Shown one piece after another: positions 19,599 through 25,804 of a DNA stretch of 64,000 nucleotides (position 1 is the first letter of the stretch; each line of letters starts with the position of its first letter). The position numbers and the translations under genes were made by a program. This DNA comes from Synechococcus sp. PROS-7-1 (lineage in GTDB: Bacteria; Cyanobacteriota; Cyanobacteriia; PCC-6307; Cyanobiaceae), in the NCBI RefSeq assembly GCF_014279795.1, contig NZ_CP047945.1:2376572-2440571 (forward strand). The letters run 5' to 3'. The notes beneath the pieces were generated by a model, which did no database searches, was not told the DNA's origin, and saw nothing but the letters and a program-made list of their open reading frames with translations.

Positions 19599-19796
19599 TC
19601 AGAGCAAATAGCACTTGCCCAGCCCAGAACGAAAAGAAATAAAACCATTGTCATCAACATTCAATGAGCAAGAAGCAGTTAATGCATAAAAATCAATGCC
19701 ACGCACCCTTCGCTTCCAATAACTTGAAGCGGCTAGCACAACATCACACCAGTGGCTAGATTCAGAAGGAGACAAGAGACGAAACTCATTCAACAC
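19599..19796 (-). pseudogene. possible remnant or small gene with oxygenase-like N-terminus
   Basis: A 65-residue frame whose start (LNEFRLLSPSESSHWCDVV) and following W-x-x-R ... FYALTAS pattern recall the N-terminus of cyanobacterial 2OG-Fe(II) oxygenases that read FYTLGAASYLD. The rest of such a domain, including the metal ligands, is absent, and the C-terminal 20 residues do not continue the match. It could be a decayed gene fragment, a genuine small gene, or chance. No clear ribosome-binding site. Confidence 0.2.
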
Positions 19797-19806
19797 TGTT
19801 CGTCTC
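19776..19806. repeat. inverted repeat upstream of GNAT copy 2
   Basis: GAGACGAA (19776-19783) and TTCGTCTC (19799-19806) form a perfect 8-bp stem with a 15-base loop, 38 bases before the ATG at 19845. There is no U-run, so an operator or leader hairpin is likelier than a terminator. Confidence 0.4.
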
Positions 19807-19844
19807 GCGCATGTGCAGTACCTTAATCATAAGAGGTAAAAGAC

Positions 19845-20792
19845 ATGCCATCACGCCTGTTTAGGGTCGACCAACTCGAAACGATCGCAAGCGCGGATCG
19901 AACGACCCAAGCCTTACTGGAGCGCTTCGGCATCGAAACAACAGACCAGTTCGAAAATTACCATATCCTCATCGCCAGAGATCAGCAGCAAGTTAAAAGC
20001 CTCGGCATTCTGATCGCCGAATACAACCAAAGCACAACAGTCAAAATCACATCCATCCACGTCAAGACGATGTGGAGACGTTTATCAATTGGGCATGCAC
20101 TCCTTCAACGACTTGTGAGCGACTGTAAAGCCAAGGGGATCACAACAATCACAGCAACATTTGATCATCAGAACGATGGCATGAACGCACTGACCAAAAG
20201 CCAGCAGGGCTGGAGCAAGGGAGAACAACTCAATGGATACACATTCACGAGTCGAACAGCAATGGAACCTGTATTACAGAAGCTCGAGCAGACGATGGCT
20301 TGCCGGAAGCACCAGACCGAGATCAAACCGCTCTCTGAATGCAAGCAACAGGACCTGCTCCAAGCCTCGAACGCAAAGCATGTCCCCGAATGGGCACAAC
20401 TGAACTCTTTCAATGTGAATCAGGCAATCGACGAGTACTCACGTATTTTCGTCAAAGACAACGAAGTTGTTGGCTGGCTCATCACCTTCCCACTTGCCAA
20501 CGAAATTCTGGACTATCGCATTCTTTGGGTCGATGGTAGGCAACGAAACACAGGAGTCGCCATCCAAGCCTTGGCAGAGGTGATTCGAAAAGCACACTTT
20601 CAAGAAAGCAGCGCAATGAAGACCTTGGGCGATAACAACGACCTGGGGATCCCTTGGCCGAAAGGATTCTGCCTCATGCATGCCGACAACGATGCCATGA
20701 CTAACTTCACCGCCAAACGCCTAGCGCAGGGAGCAAGCCAAGGCATTAAGTTGATCTACAGAGAAAAGCACATTAGTGGATCAAAGCAATGA
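19845..20792 (+). CDS. double-GNAT acyltransferase-like protein (copy 2)
   Basis: 315 residues with the same two-part layout as the leftward gene at 18483: motif A region (IHVKTMWRRLSIGHALL) and C-terminal GNAT-like half (NEVVGWLITFPL, ILWVDGRQRNTG, RKAHF). In motif A the first Gly of the R-x-x-G-x-G/A loop is Ser (RRLSIG), so CoA binding may differ from copy 1. An AAGAGG ribosome-binding site precedes the ATG. Its stop overlaps the ATG of a 28-codon frame (ATGA), which in turn ends two bases before the desaturase start. It heads a rightward unit with a desaturase and a cupin-like oxygenase. Likely RiPP side-chain acyltransferase or a non-catalytic partner of copy 1. Confidence 0.7.
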   Translation: MPSRLFRVDQLETIASADRTTQALLERFGIETTDQFENYHILIARDQQQVKSLGILIAEYNQSTTVKITSIHVKTMWRRLSIGHALLQRLVSDCKAKGITTITATFDHQNDGMNALTKSQQGWSKGEQLNGYTFTSRTAMEPVLQKLEQTMACRKHQTEIKPLSECKQQDLLQASNAKHVPEWAQLNSFNVNQAIDEYSRIFVKDNEVVGWLITFPLANEILDYRILWVDGRQRNTGVAIQALAEVIRKAHFQESSAMKTLGDNNDLGIPWPKGFCLMHADNDAMTNFTAKRLAQGASQGIKLIYREKHISGSKQ

Positions 20793-20875
20793 GCGAAGAG
20801 CTGGGCAAAACAATTCGGATCAATGCAATCCAAAAGCAGTTCGGTTTCAATAAATCCAGCGGCGGTTATCATTGA
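20789..20875 (+). CDS. 28-residue coupled micro-ORF
   Basis: MSEELGK...KSSGGYH, 28 residues. The ATG overlaps the TGA of GNAT copy 2 in an ATGA junction and its TGA lies two bases before the desaturase ATG at 20878. It is too short for a normal leader-plus-core RiPP precursor and has no Cys. It may be a coupling peptide that keeps ribosomes moving into the desaturase gene, or a very small functional peptide. Only position and frame support it. Confidence 0.3.
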   Translation: MSEELGKTIRINAIQKQFGFNKSSGGYH

Positions 20876-20877
20876 TC

Positions 20878-21999
20878 ATGATTCAACTCATCCAAACAAA
20901 AAACCATCACCGAGTGCACACGGACAATCTGATCAATCAGAAACTTAACCTGCTTGGTGATCACATCACCAGGAATCAAACACGTTTGTATGCTATGAGC
21001 GCACTGATCCTGCTGGTACTTTCCCTGCATTTTGGCCATCAGCTCACCAGCCTGCCCAATGCTGGCTTCAATCTGATCGCCTGGTCATTCATCAGCATGA
21101 TGGGTGTGACCCTCGGATATCACCGCTATTTCACGCATCGATCCTTTCAAGCCTCACGTCCGCTGGTGGTTACTTTGGGGATTACCGCATTCCTCAGTGC
21201 GCAAGGGACATTGAAGCACTGGGTTGCCACACACCGCCTGCATCATCGTTATGCAGACTCCATCTACGATCCACACTCTCCGTTTGAAATGGATGAACAT
21301 GGCAATGGGACCAGGACCGTAACACTGCGGTCATTTCTCTGGGCTCATTGGTTCTGGCAGCTAGATGAGCGAAGCGAATACTTCAGAAGCACAGGAACAC
21401 GAAAGTTATACAAACTGGGGAGATGCAAAGATGCATTTGCCTACACCAAACAGCTCAGAGCGGACCTCAAACTAAAACGGTTGGGCTGGGACTTAAGAGA
21501 TTGGTATTCCAAAGACATTCAAGAAGATCCAATCACATGCACACTCGATCGATATTATCCAGCCATCTGGCTCTTGTCTTTCGGCGCACCCATCGTCTTA
21601 TCAGTCACGATCAGCTCAATCCGTCAAATCTTATATACAGATCAAACGCTATCAAGTCATGCATTAGCAGCCAGTGCATTATCAGGCCTCGTTTGGGGAT
21701 ACCTTGCGAGACTCGTCATTGTCCAAGAACTAACCAATATGATTAATTCCATATCGCATATTGCTGGCTACTGCAGCTCCCAAAGCCGTGAAAATGCCTT
21801 CAGGATCGGCCGAAACACGCCTGTGCTGGCTCTTCTCAATTTAGGAGAAAGTCATCATCACAATCATCACCACAACCCCAAGCACCCGAACTTCGGCAAG
21901 CGCTGGTTTGAGCTTGACATCGCTTATCAATGTCTTCGGCTGTTAGCCATGACTGGGCACGTACGGATGAAGAGCAACGGATCAGAACATATCGATTAA
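20878..21999 (+). CDS. membrane fatty-acid desaturase (Delta9/stearoyl type)
   Basis: 373 residues with the three His boxes of the family: HRYFTH, HRLHH and HNHHH (ESHHHNHHHNP). Four or so membrane helices surround them. It is longer than the usual 270-310 residues because of a charged insert after the second box (about residues 140-215). The ATG at 20878 is preferred over an upstream TTG. Desaturases act on acyl-lipids or acyl-CoA/ACP at the membrane. Sitting between a GNAT acyltransferase-like gene and a cupin oxygenase, it may tailor the acyl chain used on the peptide rather than bulk lipids. It differs clearly from the two short desaturases at 50529 and 52209. Confidence 0.83.
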   Translation: MIQLIQTKNHHRVHTDNLINQKLNLLGDHITRNQTRLYAMSALILLVLSLHFGHQLTSLPNAGFNLIAWSFISMMGVTLGYHRYFTHRSFQASRPLVVTLGITAFLSAQGTLKHWVATHRLHHRYADSIYDPHSPFEMDEHGNGTRTVTLRSFLWAHWFWQLDERSEYFRSTGTRKLYKLGRCKDAFAYTKQLRADLKLKRLGWDLRDWYSKDIQEDPITCTLDRYYPAIWLLSFGAPIVLSVTISSIRQILYTDQTLSSHALAASALSGLVWGYLARLVIVQELTNMINSISHIAGYCSSQSRENAFRIGRNTPVLALLNLGESHHHNHHHNPKHPNFGKRWFELDIAYQCLRLLAMTGHVRMKSNGSEHID

Positions 22000-22008
22000 G
22001 CACAAACC

Positions 22009-22068
22009 ATGTCTGAGAAAATGCGCACAGCGAGCCTCGCAATCACGTCAACAGCACTCAGGCACTGA
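22009..22068 (+). CDS. 19-residue coupled micro-ORF
   Basis: MSEKMRTASLAITSTALRH, with a stop/start overlap (TGATG) onto the cupin-like gene. It fills the only gap between desaturase and cupin. Probably a coupling or leader frame; a translated product is unproven. Confidence 0.2.
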   Translation: MSEKMRTASLAITSTALRH

Positions 22069-23324
22069 TGATAGGAAACAATGGAGAACTGAATACTTGG
22101 ATGGATGTGCTGCTTGAACGACAGCAAGCAGCTTTACCTCCAATCGCCTGGCATCGGCTATGCCAAGCGTTAAGCCGATCAAGCTCGGAGAAGTTGGTAT
22201 CAGAACTGCATGGTAACGAGAAGACTCCTTTTTCCAAAGCCGTTCAGGCAACATTATCAAAGCACTTTAAGGGCAATCCAATCATTCGTTCGCTAGAGAT
22301 CCAATTACAAACTATCCTTTTACTGCGGGCAAAAACGCACAATAATCACCTCGCAAGTGACTATGTTGGAGAGCTTGAATCAGACCTATTTCGAGAAATC
22401 TCTCGATATTCACGCCAAAGCCCAAACACAATAAAAACATGCTACTACAATCAAGAGTCTGGAAAGCGATCCCTGTTTGAGTGCATCCGTTCTCAACACC
22501 CCGCCGTCGTTAAAAACTTTTCATTCAAGGCAAAATCCTGGACAGTTGACGAGATCTTAAAAAAATACGGCGAGAAAGAGTTTCTCCTGACCGAACAAGG
22601 GAATGGACTTAAAAATCAGGCACTCAAAGAAATCAAAGGGAATCACCTATACCTAGCCAACTCAGGTCGATTCACAGACAACATTGCGAATTTCCTGGCC
22701 TATTTCGCACCCATCAGCTGCAAGCGTCTGTGGTCTCGAGCTGAGCGACAGTCGCCTCGATACCTGACGTCCTATCAGTTGTTTATGAGTGACCATCCGG
22801 ACCTCGGCACGCCATGTCACAATGACTTATCAGGGGACTGCAATCTTTTCTTTCAAATTGAAGGTAGAAAACGATGGACATTCATTGATCCTATTTTCAC
22901 ACTGTTGCTCTATCCAGTGATCCCGCCGGAACCTTCTTATGGAGAAAGCCTGATTGATCAATATGACATGACGCCTGATCCAAAAGCAAGGCTATTTCAA
23001 TACTGTCCGCACCAAGAAGTCATCCTCGAACCGGGAGATGTCTTGTTTATCCCCCCTTATTATTGGCACAGTGTGAGGAATTTAGAAGCACGCACCCTTG
23101 CTGTAGCCACACGCTGGGGAGATCAACTAAGCACAGATCACGGCTGGCTTGAGACACTCTCTGAAGATCAAATCAAACTGAATACAAACAAAATTATGGC
23201 TCAACAACCAACGGACAGTGAGAGCCTACTCAAAGAGATGACGATGAACTTTGAACGATCAAGCCATCAGTCGAGCCGAGGTGATTTGGATCGAATATGG
23301 ATGTGTTGGAGGAGGCTTGATTGA
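22068..23324 (+). CDS. cupin-8/JmjC-like Fe(II)/2-oxoglutarate-dependent oxygenase
   Basis: 418 residues. The C-terminal half is a cupin-8/JmjC-like fold with the iron triad His251-x-Asp253 (CHNDLSGD) and His334 (YYWHSV), plus the typical ILEPGDVLFIPPYYWH strand. The N-terminal 150 residues are helical and unassigned. Members hydroxylate protein or peptide side chains. Next to a RiPP-type precursor and acyltransferase-like genes, it may hydroxylate the core peptide or acyl chain. It ends four bases from the convergent Nif11-like gene. Fold call good; substrate inferred. Confidence 0.75.
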   Translation: MIGNNGELNTWMDVLLERQQAALPPIAWHRLCQALSRSSSEKLVSELHGNEKTPFSKAVQATLSKHFKGNPIIRSLEIQLQTILLLRAKTHNNHLASDYVGELESDLFREISRYSRQSPNTIKTCYYNQESGKRSLFECIRSQHPAVVKNFSFKAKSWTVDEILKKYGEKEFLLTEQGNGLKNQALKEIKGNHLYLANSGRFTDNIANFLAYFAPISCKRLWSRAERQSPRYLTSYQLFMSDHPDLGTPCHNDLSGDCNLFFQIEGRKRWTFIDPIFTLLLYPVIPPEPSYGESLIDQYDMTPDPKARLFQYCPHQEVILEPGDVLFIPPYYWHSVRNLEARTLAVATRWGDQLSTDHGWLETLSEDQIKLNTNKIMAQQPTDSESLLKEMTMNFERSSHQSSRGDLDRIWMCWRRLD

Positions 23325-23328
23325 CGAT

Positions 23329-23574
23329 CTACTTGGCTGACCCTATTGGCATTGCTTCATCCCAAGACACCTCACGCGTATGGCCATCTTGATCGACATC
23401 AGCAATCAATTCGGCAACTTCAGCGGTGCTGAGATTTAAACCATGGCTTTCTGCCAGTTCGACCACTTTTAAAACTCCCTGTTCAGGATTAGCCACAAAC
23501 AAGCGATAAAGCTCCCGCTTTTCATCAAGTGAAAGGTGCTCGGGAAGAGCTTTGAAAGCATCCAACTGATTCAT
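23329..23574 (-). CDS. Nif11-like small protein without a double-Gly site
   Basis: 81 residues starting at the ATG that overlaps the stop of the precursor gene (ATGA). Residues 20-60 (RLFVANPEQGVLKVVELAES, then HGLNLSTAEVAELI) have the helical spacing of Nif11-type leaders. The C-terminus (GHTREVSWDEAMPIGSAK) lacks Gly-Gly and Cys. It could be a second precursor with a different cleavage site, an immunity or chaperone protein, or a leader-only paralogue. Strict coupling implies production in step with the precursor. Confidence 0.6.
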   Translation of the reverse strand: MNQLDAFKALPEHLSLDEKRELYRLFVANPEQGVLKVVELAESHGLNLSTAEVAELIADVDQDGHTREVSWDEAMPIGSAK

Positions 23575-23921
23575 GCTTCTGAGACCCCACCAAACAGCCA
23601 TTTGCGCATCGGCCGCATCCCAGGACATCGACCCCATGGTTCATCATGGGCTTCCTCCTCACACGCAGCTCGTTTTCCACCTGCAACGCTGGTGAGCATC
23701 TCCGGTGTCAGCTCAATATCCCAATCATCGTCATCCATCTCGTTGACGTATTCAATGACTTCATCAATCCCGAACTCCGTTCCGCGTTCTGCGGCGAATG
23801 AAACGATCATCTGGGCACCGCGCTGCTCATCCTCGAGGAAAGCAGAACAAATCGAGGTATAAAGGTCTGAGTTTTCATCCTTCTGCAACTCCTCGACAAC
23901 AGAATCAAACTTAGTAGCCAT
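23571..23921 (-). CDS. candidate RiPP precursor with Nif11-type leader and double-Gly cleavage site
   Basis: 116 residues. Residues 1-82 form an acidic, helical Nif11-like leader (AFLEDEQRGAQMIVSFAAER, then GIDEVIEYVNEMDDDDWD) ending in LTPEMLTSVAGG, the classic recognition and cleavage motif of C39 peptidases. The predicted core is residues 83-116: it starts KRAAC, has two Cys (87 and 99), two Trp, two Lys, four Arg, four Pro, a single Ser near the end and no Thr. That argues against a lanthipeptide; a disulfide plus Lys/Arg side-chain modification is more plausible. A C39 exporter, two GNAT-like enzymes, desaturases and an oxygenase lie nearby. Its own promoter is just upstream. Confidence 0.75.
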   Translation of the reverse strand: MATKFDSVVEELQKDENSDLYTSICSAFLEDEQRGAQMIVSFAAERGTEFGIDEVIEYVNEMDDDDWDIELTPEMLTSVAGGKRAACEEEAHDEPWGRCPGMRPMRKWLFGGVSEA

Positions 23922-23943
23922 AGATACGGCCTAACTCAATTCT

Positions 23944-23973
23944 AATATAAGTATATTGCGCGCAGGAAGTCAA
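23944..23973 (-). promoter_or_regulatory. promoter of the Nif11 precursor gene
   Basis: On the minus strand TTGACT (23973-23968) and TATATT (23949-23944) with an 18-base spacer, placing transcription start about 15-20 bases before the ATG at 23921. It lies in the 69-base gap after the upstream desaturase gene, so the precursor can be transcribed separately and strongly, as is usual for RiPP precursors. Confidence 0.55.
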
Positions 23974-23990
23974 TGATTATTGCAAAGATT

Positions 23991-24980
23991 CTAACTGACA
24001 GAAAAAAAATCGTAGCCTAACTGCTTCATCCGACGCTTTCGAAGCGATGCAAACAACAAGTGATGATATCCGTGATACAACACCATCTTCGATCTGATCG
24101 AAGAGTCACGGACCACTTGCTCGTGAAAGTGATGCAAGTGATAAAAAGGCACAAAGGGTGCGATGTGATGCGAAAGATGAAAGCTAAATCCGCTCGTCGC
24201 CACAAACAAGCGATCAAACCATGTAGGCCTCACTTCGCGCGTGAACACCATCAACGAAACATTGGCATCACCGCCAACGACCGGGTGCTCTGCATAGCTC
24301 CGCACAAAGAAACAGAAGTAGCACCAGGTTGCAGCCGGGACCAGCCAATACAGAACAAATATCTTTGCAGGGTAAAATCCAGAAAGCAGCCCGCTGAAAA
24401 CAATTAGGCCAGCAATCGCCAGACCAGTAATGCTCCCATAACTGCGAAATCTTAGATGCTTGGAAACAAAGGCTCTGAGGAGGCGCAGATAAGCAAGACC
24501 AGAAAGAATCAACGCAACATCAAAAACATGCCGGTGCAAGGGTGTTGAAGCAAATGCCTTGGGGGCCCAAGCGTCTGGATCAAGATCCGTGTTGAGATAG
24601 CGATGATGGGTCAGATGCCGTGGCCGAAAATTCTCATAGCCCATGATGATATTTCCACCAACAAGATGAATCAAGATTGCGCCAATGCGATCATTCCATA
24701 GCGAATCATGTGAGATCAAATCATGGGTTCGCTCGTGATAGCCAATGTGGCCCAGACCCAACTGGTGGGCACCTATCAACATCACAGCGACAATATAAAT
24801 AGACCAGTTCTGGAGATATTCCGAAATGACAATTGCAGCAATGATCACCGAAAGGTGTCGGCCTAAGTGGAACGAAAGCCAGCAACGATTGAGTGGGTAA
24901 TCAATCCTCGCTTGCTTTTGTAAGCGCCGAACAGAGACATCCCACTGGTCTTTCATGCGTTCAACCGTTTTGGACGACAT
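23991..24980 (-). CDS. membrane fatty-acid desaturase/hydroxylase family protein
   Basis: 329 residues with His boxes HERTH, HLTHH and a third cluster FHLSHHIAPF / YHLHHFHEQV, plus several membrane helices: the PF00487-type di-iron fold. It belongs to a different branch from the Delta9 type at 20878 (HxxxH, HxxHH, HxxHH spacing). Substrate unknown; acyl-lipid desaturation or hydroxylation fits. It is upstream of, and on the same strand as, the Nif11 precursor pair, so it could supply a modified acyl chain or modify the membrane during production. Family call firm, role inferred. Confidence 0.75.
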   Translation of the reverse strand: MSSKTVERMKDQWDVSVRRLQKQARIDYPLNRCWLSFHLGRHLSVIIAAIVISEYLQNWSIYIVAVMLIGAHQLGLGHIGYHERTHDLISHDSLWNDRIGAILIHLVGGNIIMGYENFRPRHLTHHRYLNTDLDPDAWAPKAFASTPLHRHVFDVALILSGLAYLRLLRAFVSKHLRFRSYGSITGLAIAGLIVFSGLLSGFYPAKIFVLYWLVPAATWCYFCFFVRSYAEHPVVGGDANVSLMVFTREVRPTWFDRLFVATSGFSFHLSHHIAPFVPFYHLHHFHEQVVRDSSIRSKMVLYHGYHHLLFASLRKRRMKQLGYDFFSVS

Positions 24981-25080
24981 GAACGATCACGATACGACTG
25001 CTGACCATATTTTTGTGAAGGAGTGCGTACAACAATTGCCATGCGATCTGGAACACGGCTCAAACAAGTTGGGCCAACAA

Positions 25081-25713
25081 TCAAGACTCGCAGCGAATAG
25101 GCAATTGCTTAGGCCAATCGGCTGTGGCCAATTCAGACAGACCCAATTTCGCCATGGTGTCGGCAGTGGACACGCTGGCACCACACTTGGCACGCAGTGC
25201 ACTGAGAAGCGTCTGAAGCGACTGATCGCTGGGCTCAGCACCCGACACCAACAAACTCAGTGCTGGAGGTGATGTGGATTGCACGAATGCCATGGGGTCG
25301 GCACTGTCTCCACCATCTCCAGACCCACAGTTGAAGCTCGTCTCCCAGACAGCAGGACGCTTGACTTTCACATCAAACAACACAACGCTTGCCGGTGCAG
25401 CAGCGAGTGTGCGTGTGCTTTCAGCAGAGCCATCCTCAGGCTTCAAGGTGACCTGCAAACTCACAGGACTGTCGGAAGGGCCCTGAACAAGACCCACAAG
25501 ACCAGAAGCATCGGGGGCGTAAACACTGGTCTCAGGAACCAGATGAACGAGGGTTCGAGCACTGCACTCACCACGGGTTCCTCCTCCCACACGACGACCA
25601 GGGAAGGTGCTGCGTGGATTGGCCTGAGCTTCGACCATCACCGCGAAGCCACTGCACGTGACTAGGCCAACGGCTGCGGAAAGCAACGTTGATCGAACTG
25701 GAAAGCGACCCAT
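25081..25713 (-). CDS. DUF928-type exported protein
   Basis: 210 residues from the ATG at 25713 (an upstream TTG is less likely). The signal peptide is about 1-33 (LLSAAVGLVTCSGFAVMVEA). Then comes the DUF928 landmark FPGRRVGGGTRGEC with LVHLVP, and a beta-rich remainder with Cys near the C-terminus. DUF928 proteins are cyanobacterial, of unknown function, and often lie beside TPS, CHAT, FecR and CHASE2 genes, as here. Probably periplasmic. The match fades after the first 70 residues, so the rest may be divergent. Confidence 0.65.
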   Translation of the reverse strand: MGRFPVRSTLLSAAVGLVTCSGFAVMVEAQANPRSTFPGRRVGGGTRGECSARTLVHLVPETSVYAPDASGLVGLVQGPSDSPVSLQVTLKPEDGSAESTRTLAAAPASVVLFDVKVKRPAVWETSFNCGSGDGGDSADPMAFVQSTSPPALSLLVSGAEPSDQSLQTLLSALRAKCGASVSTADTMAKLGLSELATADWPKQLPIRCES

Positions 25714-25804
25714 ATGCAGAGGAGTGTCCACCAGCAATCACTTTGGCAACAATCCAGTCGACTGTCCAAAACACAAGCCAAGGCACCAATGCATCAGTGT
25801 CGTG

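Larger units (their letters stand above)
19458..19844. other. 387-base divergent intergenic region between the two GNAT genes
   Basis: Contains an 8-bp perfect inverted repeat close to the rightward gene, a smaller CGCTTC/GAAGCG hairpin (19711-19731), and short open frames on both strands. Plus strand: an ATG at 19490 gives 50 residues without double Gly or Cys pattern. Minus strand: a 65-residue frame at 19599-19796, listed separately. No convincing promoter pair or RNA gene was recognised. Confidence 0.5.

Noticed and set aside
19490-19642. 50-residue frame as a RiPP precursor
   Set aside because: Lies in the right place but has no Nif11/NHLP leader, no double Gly and a weak start context.
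10374-24980. Lanthipeptide (prochlorosin-like) cluster
   Set aside because: No LanM-type synthetase is present and the candidate core has essentially no Ser/Thr to dehydrate.
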